Positions 1-7,807 of a stretch of 64,000 bases of DNA are shown in pieces. This stretch comes from DASXKD01 sp963762735. Its GTDB lineage: Bacteria; Actinomycetota; Actinomycetes; Streptosporangiales; Streptosporangiaceae. Below the pieces are notes generated by a model. The model had not been told where the DNA came from and did not search any database. It worked only from the letters and a program-made list of their open reading frames with translations. Position numbers and translations under genes: made by a program. Numbering within the stretch: position 1 is the first letter of the stretch; each line of letters begins with the position of its first letter. The stretch lies in assembly GCA_963762735.1 (NCBI GenBank), contig CAVXMG010000014.1, positions 186,001-250,000 of the forward strand, read 5' to 3'.

Positions 1-763
1 GGACCGTGCCGCTGATCAGGTAGGCGAGGTTGACGCCGTACACGGCGACGACCGCGAGCACCGCGTTGCGGAACACGTGCCGCCGCAGCACCTGGACCCA
101 CGCGATGCCCTTCATCTGGGCGGTGTCCACGAACTCGGCGCGCAGCGTCGTGATGGTCGCCGCCCGCAGGCTGCGGACCAGCACGGTGGAGAAGCCCAGG
201 GCAATCGTGAGCGCGGGCAGGAACAGGTAGTAGAGGTGGCCGATCGGGCCGGAGCCGAAGCCGCTGATCGGGAACACCGGCAGGTGCACGCTGAAGATCA
301 GGATGAGGATGATGCCGAGCCAGAACGCGGGCATGGCGAAGCTGAGCGTGAAGAAGACCCGCGACGCCTGGTCGACCGCCCGGCCCCTGTGCAGCCCGGC
401 GAAGAACCCGATGGGCAGCGAGATCAGCGCGGCCAGCACGGCGCTGTAGGCGACAAGGAACAGGGTCGGCGGGATGTGGTTCAGGATCACCGTGGTGGCC
501 GGCTCGTGGTAGAAGAACGAGAATCCAAGGCTGCCGTGGAACAGGCGGTTCATGAACAGCGCGTACTGCGACCAGATGGGCCGGTCCAGGCCCAGGCCAG
601 AGTCGATGGCCTGGGCCCGGGCGTGGGTGTAGCTGCTGCCGAGGATCGCCAGCGCCGGGTCACCCGGGATGAGCCGGAGCAGGAAGAACGTCACCAGGGT
701 GATGCCGAACAGGACGATGACCACGTGCACCAGGCGCCGGGGCAGCGACCCGAACCGGCTCAC
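1..763 (-). CDS. ABC transporter permease, DppB/OppB family (3' end cut by window)
   Basis: Inner-membrane permease subunit of a peptide/nickel/opine-type importer. Read on the minus strand from a GTG, the product opens with a transmembrane segment ending in LLRLIPGDPA, the usual start of DppB-type permeases. An 80-100 residue external region (LDRPIWSQYALFM...GSLGFS) follows, then further membrane segments. The EAA-loop region (DTAQMKGIAWVQVLRRHVFRNA) that contacts the ATPase is present. The gene runs off the left edge after about 254 codons, so the last helices are missing. It starts 23 bp after the stop of the solute-binding protein gene, so the two form an operon. The substrate is unknown; the neighbourhood suggests a small hydroxy acid or aromatic-derived compound. 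Confidence 0.9.
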   Translation of the reverse strand, partial: MSRFGSLPRRLVHVVIVLFGITLVTFFLLRLIPGDPALAILGSSYTHARAQAIDSGLGLDRPIWSQYALFMNRLFHGSLGFSFFYHEPATTVILNHIPPTLFLVAYSAVLAALISLPIGFFAGLHRGRAVDQASRVFFTLSFAMPAFWLGIILILIFSVHLPVFPISGFGSGPIGHLYYLFLPALTIALGFSTVLVRSLRAATITTLRAEFVDTAQMKGIAWVQVLRRHVFRNAVLAVVAVYGVNLAYLISGTV

Positions 764-786
764 GAGCTGCCTGTCTTCCCGCGCTG

Positions 787-2361
787 CTAGTGCGAACTCA
801 CGGTGAGCGTCTCCAGGGACAGGTCGTAGTTGCCGAGCGGGGTCGCGTGGAACCCGTGCACCCAGTCGCCCACCCCGTAGCGGTACGGGCTGTAGTCCAC
901 CACCATGAACGGCGACTGGGTGTAGACGGCCTGCTGGACCTGGTTGTAGAGCTGCTGGCGGACGGTGCTGTTCAGCTCGCTGCGGGCCTGGTTGACGGCG
1001 TTGATGGTCGGGGTGTCGCACCAGTAGCTGCTGAACGCGTTGGCGCCGCCCTGGCAGTCCGCGCCGAACGTGGCCACCTCGTCCGGGTCGATGATGTCGT
1101 TGGTCCAGTACCGCTCGCCCATCTGCGAGTGACCGCCGTCCTCCTTGCTGTAGGCGGTGGTCAGCTCGTAGGACTGGATGTTCACCGTGATGCCGACCGC
1201 GGCCAGTTCCGACTTGATCACCACGGCCTCGGCCTGCCCGGCCACGTCGCCGCTGACGGTGATCAGGAAGGTGGTGAAGCCGTGCGGGTAGCCCGCCTGG
1301 GCCAGCAACTGCTTCGCCTTGGCCGGGTTATACGGGTACGGCTTGATGGCGGTGTTGTAGAACTCCATCCGGTAGGGCATGAACGAGGCGCCCGGGACCG
1401 CGTGGCCCTGGTAGGCGAGCTTGACGATCGCGTTCCGGTTGATCGCGTAGTTCAGGGCCTGCCGGACCGCCACCTTCTTGAACGGGGCGTAGTGCTCGTC
1501 CAGCTGGATGAAGTCCACCCGGGTGGACGGGAAGAGCTGCACGTTCAGGCCCGGCGTCTTGTCGATCTCGCTGACCAGGTTCCCCGGCGGGTTCTCGATG
1601 ATGTCGACCTTCTTGCTCTCCAGCTCGAGCACCCGGGTGTTGTCGTTGGGGATGATGAGGATCTTGACCTTGGAGATCTTGGGCGTGATGCCGTAGAAGT
1701 GCGGGTTGCGGGCCAGGTCGACCTCGGTGTCGGGGTTGTATGAGGTGACCATGAACGGCCCGCTGCCGACCGGGTGCGTGAAGAACGCCGCGCCCTGGGC
1801 CTTGACCAGCTTCTCCGGCACCACGGAGTAGGCGTACATGGCGAGGTCGGCCAGCAGCGGCGCGTGCGGCTGGGACAGCGTGATCACCACGGTGTGCGCG
1901 TCAGGGGCGGTGATGGTCTTGACCGGGGTCAGCAGGAAGCCCCAGCCACCCTTGTACGCGCGGGACCGCTGGATCGAGTAGACGACGTCGTTGGCGGTGA
2001 CCGGCATGCCGTTGGAGAACTCGGCACCGGGCCGCAGGTGGAAGGTGTAGGTGAGCCCCTTGTTCGAGATCGTCCAGGACGTGGCGAGGTCAGGGAGCAG
2101 CCCGGTACCGGTCGCGTTCGGCTGGAGCAGGCGGCTGTAGAGGTTCTGGTCCAGCCAGATCGACTCGTTCACCGAGTTGGCTTCGGGGTCGAGGGTGTCG
2201 ACCTTGACAGCGTTGGCCATCACCAGCGTGCTCAGCGTGCCGGAGCCCTGGGTGCCGTTGGAACCACCGCTGCTTGAACTGCTGCCGCCGCAGGCAGTTG
2301 CGGTGAGTGCGAGCGCGACCACGCCGGCGCTCAGCAGGCGGGACCGGAAGCCTCGGATCAT
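787..2361 (-). CDS. ABC transporter substrate-binding lipoprotein, SBP_bac_5 (DppA/OppA) family
   Basis: Extracytoplasmic solute receptor of the importer whose permease follows. I start it at ATG 2361, preceded by a GAGGCGGAG ribosome site, and not at the longer upstream opening. From there the first residues form a lipoprotein signal (MIRGFRSRLLSAG..., lipobox LTATAC with lipid-modified Cys near residue 23) followed by a Ser/Gly-rich linker. The mature part shows SBP_bac_5 landmarks: ETLDPEAN-like N-lobe, the LATSWTISNKGLTYTFHLRPGAEFSNG block, and KAKQLLAQAGYP. Total is 524 aa, normal for the family. The promoter carries a copy of the 13-bp GTCGA-N3-TCGAC palindrome 15 bp upstream of the start codon. 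Confidence 0.93.
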   Translation of the reverse strand: MIRGFRSRLLSAGVVALALTATACGGSSSSSGGSNGTQGSGTLSTLVMANAVKVDTLDPEANSVNESIWLDQNLYSRLLQPNATGTGLLPDLATSWTISNKGLTYTFHLRPGAEFSNGMPVTANDVVYSIQRSRAYKGGWGFLLTPVKTITAPDAHTVVITLSQPHAPLLADLAMYAYSVVPEKLVKAQGAAFFTHPVGSGPFMVTSYNPDTEVDLARNPHFYGITPKISKVKILIIPNDNTRVLELESKKVDIIENPPGNLVSEIDKTPGLNVQLFPSTRVDFIQLDEHYAPFKKVAVRQALNYAINRNAIVKLAYQGHAVPGASFMPYRMEFYNTAIKPYPYNPAKAKQLLAQAGYPHGFTTFLITVSGDVAGQAEAVVIKSELAAVGITVNIQSYELTTAYSKEDGGHSQMGERYWTNDIIDPDEVATFGADCQGGANAFSSYWCDTPTINAVNQARSELNSTVRQQLYNQVQQAVYTQSPFMVVDYSPYRYGVGDWVHGFHATPLGNYDLSLETLTVSSH

Positions 2362-2375
2362 CTCCGCCTCATTTC

Positions 2376-2388
2376 GTCGATTGTCGAC
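2376..2388. promoter_or_regulatory. Operator candidate, GTCGATTGTCGAC copy 1
   Basis: The 13-mer GTCGATTGTCGAC is an inverted repeat of GTCGA around TTG. It lies 15 bp upstream of the start of the solute-binding protein and would overlap its promoter or leader. The overlapping 10-mer TTGTCGACAA (2381-2390) is itself a perfect palindrome, a shape typical of FCD-type GntR operators. The same 13-mer recurs at 2603 and 9735. Confidence 0.65.
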
Positions 2389-2602
2389 AAGTGGCACTAC
2401 TGTAGGAACGAGCGGCCAAGGCGTCAACGGGTACGGGGGCATCCGAAACATGACTGGAATAAATCCGCCCCGCCTGGTAACCGTCACAGTGTGGCAAAGT
2501 CAGCGGCCCGAACGCGGCAACGAGCCCGGCGCGGCCCGGCTCGGCCGCCCGCCATCTCGCGGCCTTGACGAGCACCGGTCATGCCAGCGATAGTCGCTGA
2601 CA

Positions 2603-2615
2603 GTCGACAATCGAC
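2603..2615. promoter_or_regulatory. Operator candidate, GTCGATTGTCGAC copy 2 (inverted orientation)
   Basis: GTCGACAATCGAC is the exact reverse complement of copy 1. It sits 20 bp upstream of the ATG of the D-2-hydroxyacid dehydrogenase. With copy 1 it gives one site per direction in the 274-bp divergent promoter region. Confidence 0.65.
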
Positions 2616-2635
2616 CTTGAACCTGCGGAAACTCG

Positions 2636-3670
2636 ATGGCAGATGATCAGTTGCGCGTCCTGATCGCCTCTCCGCTGGAGCCACGGCACGTGGCCCGCAT
2701 CGAGGCGGCCGATTCCCGCATGTCCGTGCTCTACGAGCCTGGCCTGCTACCGGTGCCGCGCTATCCGGCGGACCACACCGGGGTGGCCCGCGAGCTTTCC
2801 GCGGCCGGGCTCGGCGCCTGGGCCGCCCTGCGGCGGCAGGCCGACGTGAGCTTCGACTTCGACTGGCAGGCGCCCGCGGACATGGTGGCCAACTGCCCGC
2901 GGCTGCGCTGGGTGCAGGCGACCAGCGCCGGGATCGGCGGGTTCCTTGACCGGACCGGGCTGGCCGGGACCGGGCTGGTCTTCACCACGGCGGCCGGGGT
3001 GCACGGCGCTCCGCTGGCCGAGTTCGCGCTGCTCGGCCTGCTGTATTTCGCCAAGGGCATGCCGGCCCTCGCCGAAGCAAAGGCGGCGCGGCACTGGCAG
3101 CGGTACGCGGGCAGCCAGGTGGCCGGCAGCCGCGCGCTACTGGTCGGCCTCGGCGGCGCGGGCCGGGCGGTGGCCCGGCTGCTGGCCGCGGCCGGGGTGG
3201 AGGTGTACGGGGCCGGGCGGCCTGGGCACCGCTACGACGTGCCCGGGGTGGCCTCGTATGTCGCCTCTGACCAGTTGCACCAGGTGCTGCCTGAGGTGGA
3301 CGCGCTGGTGCTGGCCTGCCCGCTGACCGAGCAGACGCGCGGGCTGATCGGCCCCGCTGAGCTGGCGCTGATGCGTCAGGGCTCGGTACTGGTGAACATC
3401 TCCCGTGGCGCCGTCGTCGACGAGGAGGCGCTGGTGAGCGCGCTGCGGGCCGGGCACCTGCGCGGCGCGTGCCTCGACGTGTTCGCCACCGAGCCGCTAC
3501 CGGCCGACTCGCCGCTGTGGGACATGCCGAATGTGATCGTCTCACCGCACTCGGCCGCCACGGTGGCCGCCGAGAATGCCCTGCTCACCGACCTGTTCAT
3601 CGACAACTTGCAGCGCTGGCTGGCCGGGCGGCCGCTGCGCAACACCTACGACCGAGTGGCCGGTTACTGA
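2636..3670 (+). CDS. D-2-hydroxyacid dehydrogenase (NAD-binding)
   Basis: Cytoplasmic NAD(P)-dependent oxidation of a D-2-hydroxy acid to a 2-oxo acid, or the reverse. The 344-aa product has the split catalytic domain plus an internal Rossmann domain with GLGGAG at residues 171-176. The Arg-Glu-His triad of the family is visible: Arg257 in VNISRGA, Glu286 in DVFATEPLP and His305 in SPHSA. The substrate cannot be read from sequence; the N-terminal domain is divergent from lactate or phosphoglycerate dehydrogenases. It is transcribed divergently from the importer and shares its promoter region and operators. A Gfo/Idh oxidoreductase follows 40 bp downstream, suggesting two redox steps on an imported compound. 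Confidence 0.92.
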   Translation: MADDQLRVLIASPLEPRHVARIEAADSRMSVLYEPGLLPVPRYPADHTGVARELSAAGLGAWAALRRQADVSFDFDWQAPADMVANCPRLRWVQATSAGIGGFLDRTGLAGTGLVFTTAAGVHGAPLAEFALLGLLYFAKGMPALAEAKAARHWQRYAGSQVAGSRALLVGLGGAGRAVARLLAAAGVEVYGAGRPGHRYDVPGVASYVASDQLHQVLPEVDALVLACPLTEQTRGLIGPAELALMRQGSVLVNISRGAVVDEEALVSALRAGHLRGACLDVFATEPLPADSPLWDMPNVIVSPHSAATVAAENALLTDLFIDNLQRWLAGRPLRNTYDRVAGY

Positions 3671-3710
3671 TCCGCCACCCCCGCCGCGAAGGGAAAGCGA
3701 GGAACCGAAC

Positions 3711-4913
3711 ATGACCGCAGACGAGGGCCAAGGCCCCGTGACGGAGGAACGGGGCCTTGGCCCATCGGGGGGTTCCGGGGGGTCGACCCCCCGGACTAGC
3801 AAGGTGCGGGTCGCCGTGGTCGGCACGGGAAGCTGGGCCCAGCGGGCCCATATCCCTGGCTGGCAGCGAGACCCGCGGGCCGAGGTCGTCGCGCTCGCCG
3901 ACGTCGACCCGGCGGCGCTTGCCACGGCGGCCAGCGAATTCGGCGTGCCGCGGGTGACGGCGGACTACACCGAACTGCTCGACGACCCGGACATCGACGT
4001 GATCGACGTGGTCACCGGCAACCGGCCGCACTTCCAGGTGTCCTGGGATGCGCTGAACGCCGGCAAGCACGTGCTATGCGAGAAGCCGGTGCACAACGAC
4101 TACCGCAAGACCCGCCAGGCGGCGGCCCTCGCCGCCGAGCGCGGGCTGCGGACCAAGCTCGGTTTCACGTTCCGCTACGCCCCGGCGATCCGGTACGCCA
4201 GGGAACTCATCGACTCTGGCTTCGTCGGCGAGCCGTTCATCTTCAACGGCTTCGAGCAGAACAGCCAGTGGCTCGACCCGGCGACGCCGCTGCGGCAGGT
4301 GGACCCGCAGGCCGACCCCGGCCAGATCGCCGTGTCCTCGATCGAGGGCTACGGCGCGCCGATCATCGACATCATGCACTGGTGGGTCGGCGCACCGCTG
4401 GCCTCGGTAGTCGGCACCATGCGCAACTTCGTGCCGAAGCGGATGATCCGCGACACCGGCAGGATGAGCAGGGCCAACATCGACGACGGGGACATGTGGA
4501 TCGCCGAGTTCTCCTCCGGCGCGCTCGCCTCCATCCAGTCGTCTTACGTCACCGTCGGCAACTACCCCGGCATCGAGGCGCGCATCTACGGCTCGGCCGG
4601 CGCCATCATCGTGCGCCTGGTGGACGAGTTCGGCTGCTGCCAGACGATCAAGACGGCGCGCGGCGACGCGGTCGAGTTCACCGACGCGGAGATCCCGGAC
4701 AGGTTCTTCCCGCCCGGCGGCCACTCCGGCGAGCCCTGGGAATACCTCTTCTACTCCAACCTGGTGGCCGACTTCCTCGACGAGATCTGCGACAACGACC
4801 GGCCAAGCCAGGGCGACTTCGCCCAGGGCGCGCTGGTGCAGGAGACCATCAACGCGTTCGAGGCGTCGTACCGCACCAGGGCGTGGACCAGCTTCCCGCT
4901 GGGCGCTCAGTGA
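3711..4913 (+). CDS. Gfo/Idh/MocA family NAD(P)-dependent oxidoreductase
   Basis: Oxidoreductase acting on a sugar, inositol or related polyol. An N-terminal Rossmann fold (VAVVGTGSWAQRAHIPGW) is followed by the family catalytic EKPVHND block, with the Lys of EKP, and a C-terminal alpha/beta domain in which DIMHWW supplies the usual Asp/His. I start at ATG 3711, behind a GCGAGGA ribosome site. That gives about 30 unusual Gly/Ser/Pro-rich residues before the Rossmann fold. This prefix is encoded by two strong palindromes (3725-3792), so the first codons may be an inserted repeat. GTG 3804 is an alternative start without a clear ribosome site. The stop overlaps the next gene by a GTGA junction, so expression is coupled to the DUF4438 pair. 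Confidence 0.9.
   Translation: MTADEGQGPVTEERGLGPSGGSGGSTPRTSKVRVAVVGTGSWAQRAHIPGWQRDPRAEVVALADVDPAALATAASEFGVPRVTADYTELLDDPDIDVIDVVTGNRPHFQVSWDALNAGKHVLCEKPVHNDYRKTRQAAALAAERGLRTKLGFTFRYAPAIRYARELIDSGFVGEPFIFNGFEQNSQWLDPATPLRQVDPQADPGQIAVSSIEGYGAPIIDIMHWWVGAPLASVVGTMRNFVPKRMIRDTGRMSRANIDDGDMWIAEFSSGALASIQSSYVTVGNYPGIEARIYGSAGAIIVRLVDEFGCCQTIKTARGDAVEFTDAEIPDRFFPPGGHSGEPWEYLFYSNLVADFLDEICDNDRPSQGDFAQGALVQETINAFEASYRTRAWTSFPLGAQ
3725..3792. repeat. Double palindrome (REP-like) inside the 5' end of the Gfo/Idh gene
   Basis: A perfect 15-bp inverted repeat (GGGCCAAGGCCCCGT at 3725-3739 with its complement at 3749-3763, 9-nt loop) is followed by a perfect 16-bp palindrome, GGGGGGTCGACCCCCC, at 3777-3792. 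Both lie just after the chosen start codon and are translated as a low-complexity prefix. The structure could fold in the mRNA and block or pause translation. It could also be a mobile REP-type repeat that inserted in frame. Confidence 0.75.
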
Positions 4914-5788
4914 ACGTGACCAGCAACGCCGAGCGGCTCGTGCGCCAGATCCTGACCGGTGAGGTCTGGCCGCCGCTTGGCGACCGGCACGTCTACCGGA
5001 CCGGGCCGGACGGCCAGGCCTTCGCCCTGCCGGGCATGGGCGGGATGACGCTCGGCGTGCACTGCGGCGACCCGGCGACGGGTTACGCCTCCGACCACCT
5101 CGAGCCGGGGGCCTCTGTGCGGCATCGCGACTCCGGGGCAAACATGGCGCTGCAGTTCCTGACCTGCGTCGGCAATGCGGTCCGTATCGAGTCCGGGCCG
5201 GCCGCCGGGGCCGTGGGCCACGTCATCGGCCAGCACGCCTACGTGCTGGTGGACTTCGCCGCGCCGGTGGCGGAGCAGGTGACCACGGGCGACGCGGTGA
5301 CCGTGACCGCGGTAGGGCAAGGACTCGCGCTGCCCGGCCACCCAGCCATCGTGGTCAAGAACTGCGACCCCGGGCTGCTGGCCCGGATGCCCGGCGGGAC
5401 GCGGCCGGACGGCCGGCTCGAGGTGCACGTGGCGGCCCGGATCCCGGCCGAAGCGGTAGGTGCGGGGGCGGGCATGGTCTCGGAGTATGCCAACACCGAC
5501 CTGATGGGCGCGTACGCGGGCCTCGGCGAGGACCTGTCCCTGGGCCTGGAGGGGCTGCGCATCGGCGACATCGTGGCGGTCGCCGACACCGACCACAGGT
5601 TCGGCCGCGGCTACCGGCCTGGTTACCTCACGATCGGGGTCATCTCGACCGGCCAGTGCATGCTGTTCGGCCACGGGCCGGGCCCCAGTTCGCTGATGAG
5701 CGGGCCGGAGGATGCGTTCGCGCTGGTGGACGACCAGGACGCGAACCTGGCCGCCTGGCTGCACGGCGACGTCGAGGCGGGCCGGTGA
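4910..5788 (+). CDS. DUF4438 domain-containing protein (first of two tandem copies)
   Basis: 292-aa cytoplasmic protein with no signal peptide, matching the DUF4438 family of unknown biochemical function. Recognisable family blocks are GGMTLGVHCGDPATGYASDHLEPGAS near the N terminus, a glycine-rich AGAVGHVIGQH strand, GHPAIVVKNCDPGLL, and the C-terminal FGRGYRPGYLTIGVIS block. The start is GTG 4910, whose last two bases are shared with the TGA of the Gfo/Idh gene. The stop overlaps the next DUF4438 gene in the same way. The two copies keep the same block order but are strongly diverged, so this is an old duplication and possibly a heteromer. The context suggests sugar-acid or polyol catabolism. 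Function unknown. Confidence 0.8.
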   Translation: MNVTSNAERLVRQILTGEVWPPLGDRHVYRTGPDGQAFALPGMGGMTLGVHCGDPATGYASDHLEPGASVRHRDSGANMALQFLTCVGNAVRIESGPAAGAVGHVIGQHAYVLVDFAAPVAEQVTTGDAVTVTAVGQGLALPGHPAIVVKNCDPGLLARMPGGTRPDGRLEVHVAARIPAEAVGAGAGMVSEYANTDLMGAYAGLGEDLSLGLEGLRIGDIVAVADTDHRFGRGYRPGYLTIGVISTGQCMLFGHGPGPSSLMSGPEDAFALVDDQDANLAAWLHGDVEAGR

Positions 5789-6693
5789 GCGCGGGCCTCG
5801 CAGCCCCGGGCGGCGGGCTGAACGCGGTCGCCGTCAACATGCTCGGGGTCGTCGAGCATCCCGCGCTCGGTGACACCCCGTACCGGGTGGACGCCGACGG
5901 GCGCCCCTACCTCCCGGCCGGGGACGGCGGGCTGGTTCTCGGCGTGCGACTGGGCGACCCGGTGTCCGCGCTGGCCGGTGACCACGTCGCTCCCGGCGCC
6001 TGCCTGATGCATCCAGACCAGGCCGCCCGGCATGCCCTGGTCAGTTACGCGTGCATCGGCAACCCGGCGGAGGTGCGCACCGGCCGGGCCGCTGGCGCGC
6101 GGGGCGCGGTCATCGGCAAGCGCGGCGAGGGCGGGCGGCTGATCGCCGGATTCCGCCAGGAGGACCTGGCCCGGATGCGGCCCGGTGACCAGGTGACGGT
6201 GCGGGCCTGCGGCCAGGGCTGGCAGCACCCGGACGTGCCGCCCGGGGTCGCGGTGATGAACGCCGGGCCGGGACTGCTTGGCACACTGCCTATCGCGTGG
6301 CATGGCGAAGGTCCGATGACCGTGGGCGTGCGGGCGATTCTGCCCAGCAAGCTGGCTGGCAATGGCATCGGCAGGCCCGCCGCCGCATGGGACCTTGATC
6401 TGCAGCTTCGCGCGGGGCCCGACGGGCCCACCGCCGGGGACGGCCCGCCGCCCGGCGCCGCCGGGCTGCTGCTCGGCGACCTGGTGGCCGTCACCGGACT
6501 TGATGCCAGGCACAACATGGGCTACCGGAAGGGGTGGCTGACCGTCGGCGTGGTGGTGCACGGCACCAGCCCACTGCCCGGGCATGGGCCCGGCATCACC
6601 CCGATCCTCACCGGCCCGGCCACCGCGCTCTCGGCGGTGGCAGACGTCACTAGTCACCGTGGTTTGACCGAATCGGGACTCGGGCTACAGTGA
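5785..6693 (+). CDS. DUF4438 domain-containing protein (second copy)
   Basis: 302-aa paralogue of the preceding protein, opening with VEHPALGDTPYRVDADGRPYLPAGDG, the usual DUF4438 N terminus, then VRLGDPVSALAGDHVAPGA and a C-terminal HNMGYRKGWLTVGVVVHG that aligns with FGRGYRPGYLTIGVIS in copy one. It starts at GTG 5785, inside the stop of copy one, and is translationally coupled to it. Between the two blocks it carries an extra Pro/Gly-rich stretch (GPDGPTAGDGPPPGAAG). The GntR regulator gene begins about 30 bp downstream and may be co-transcribed. Confidence 0.8.
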   Translation: MSAGLAAPGGGLNAVAVNMLGVVEHPALGDTPYRVDADGRPYLPAGDGGLVLGVRLGDPVSALAGDHVAPGACLMHPDQAARHALVSYACIGNPAEVRTGRAAGARGAVIGKRGEGGRLIAGFRQEDLARMRPGDQVTVRACGQGWQHPDVPPGVAVMNAGPGLLGTLPIAWHGEGPMTVGVRAILPSKLAGNGIGRPAAAWDLDLQLRAGPDGPTAGDGPPPGAAGLLLGDLVAVTGLDARHNMGYRKGWLTVGVVVHGTSPLPGHGPGITPILTGPATALSAVADVTSHRGLTESGLGLQ

Positions 6694-6723
6694 CGGACGA
6701 CGAGCGCTATGTGGGAGGGCCCG

Positions 6724-7362
6724 GTGGCGGAAACGCTTGAGCACGTCTCTCTCCCGGAGGCAGTGGGCAAGGCTCTCCGGCGCAGGATCCTGAACAATGA
6801 ACTGCCCGCGGAAACCCGCTTGGTCGAGGCGAATCTGGCGGCCGAATTCGGGGTGAGCCGGGGCACCATCCGCGATGCGATGCGCAGTCTGCACGCGGAG
6901 GGCCTGATCGCGATCGTCCCGCGCCGTTACAGCGTGGTGACCCGGATGTCACCCGCCGATGCGGAGGATGTCTGCTACGCCAGGTACGTCTTGGAGGACG
7001 GCAGCGTACAGGCCGGTTTCGGGCCCGGCCGCAAGGAACTTGCCCGCGCCCTGCGGGTGGCGATGCAGCGCATGTCCGCCGCCGCGGTCACCGACGACAT
7101 GGATGCCCTGGTGGAAGGCGACACCCGGTTTCATGAATTGCTCATAGACCTTTCCGCGCGGCGCCGGCTGAAAGACCTCTGGGGCATACTCAACAGCCAG
7201 ATGGGCGCGCTGATGCGGGCCGAGATAGAACGCCAGGGCATTGATCTCTCCGAAGCCGTCCACCGGCACCGGCCCATTGTCGAGGCGGTGGAGGAAGGTG
7301 ACCTGGACCGGTTGCGTGCCGAACTCCGCAGCCACTATCTGACCGGCTTTCCGCAGTACTAG
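6724..7362 (+). CDS. GntR family transcriptional regulator with FCD ligand-binding domain
   Basis: DNA-binding regulator of about 212 aa. The N-terminal winged helix reads ALRRRILNNELPAETRLVEANLAAEFGVSRGTIRDAMRSLHAEGLI, classical for the FadR/VanR branch of GntR. The C-terminal all-helical FCD domain has the expected histidine-bearing helices (TRFHELLIDLS; HRHRPIVEAV) that usually hold a metal and a carboxylate effector. I prefer GTG 6724, with GGGAGGG upstream, over ATG 6709. It closes the Gfo/Idh-DUF4438 operon and is a good candidate reader of the GTCGA-N3-TCGAC sites, although that pairing is inference. Its stop overlaps the stop of the convergent sigma-factor fragment. Confidence 0.9.
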   Translation: MAETLEHVSLPEAVGKALRRRILNNELPAETRLVEANLAAEFGVSRGTIRDAMRSLHAEGLIAIVPRRYSVVTRMSPADAEDVCYARYVLEDGSVQAGFGPGRKELARALRVAMQRMSAAAVTDDMDALVEGDTRFHELLIDLSARRRLKDLWGILNSQMGALMRAEIERQGIDLSEAVHRHRPIVEAVEEGDLDRLRAELRSHYLTGFPQY

Positions 7363-7667
7363 TCCGGGCGGGCGGCTCGCCGGGCGATGGCGATCACCCA
7401 GGACCGCACCGACGACTCGCCACGGAAGGATCCCGCGCCGCGCCAGACGGCGAGCATCGTGTCCTGCAAGATCTCCTCGGCAAGCCGGCGATCACCGGCC
7501 ACCAGCAGAACTTGCCCGAGCACGACCCGGCCGTGCTCGCGGTAGAACGCGGCCATCGCGTCCTCGTCGCCCTGATCGATCCTGTGCAGCAACTGAACGT
7601 CGTCGCAGGCACCGTCCCGACTGGCGGTGAAGATCGGTGCGCCGGTATCCCGGTGCGGATCGTTCAT
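7359..7667 (-). pseudogene. Truncated ECF-type sigma factor (region 2 only)
   Basis: From ATG 7667 (strong GGGGAGG ribosome site) the frame encodes only 102 aa. It covers sigma-70 region 2: an AFYREHGRVVLGQVLLVAG helix, the DRRLAEEILQDTMLAVWRGA core and the SVRSWVIAIARRAAR end that reads the -10 element. Region 4, needed for -35 recognition, is absent; the frame stops in the tail of the convergent GntR gene, their stop codons overlapping. ECF sigma factors are normally 160-200 aa, so this is a 3'-deleted remnant or, less likely, a region-2-only protein that binds core polymerase as a decoy. Coding quality is good, so the loss looks recent. Confidence 0.75.
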
Positions 7668-7807
7668 ATGAGACCTCCCCAGAGGCTTCCCTTGGAGAGT
7701 AAGTAGCAACAAGCGGCGACGCGGTTCGGCTCACCGCCGAGGTTTCTCGCGGGCCGAGCCACGCCCGGTTGGCCGACCCGCCCGGCCGGCCGACGGTGCC
7801 CCGGTGG

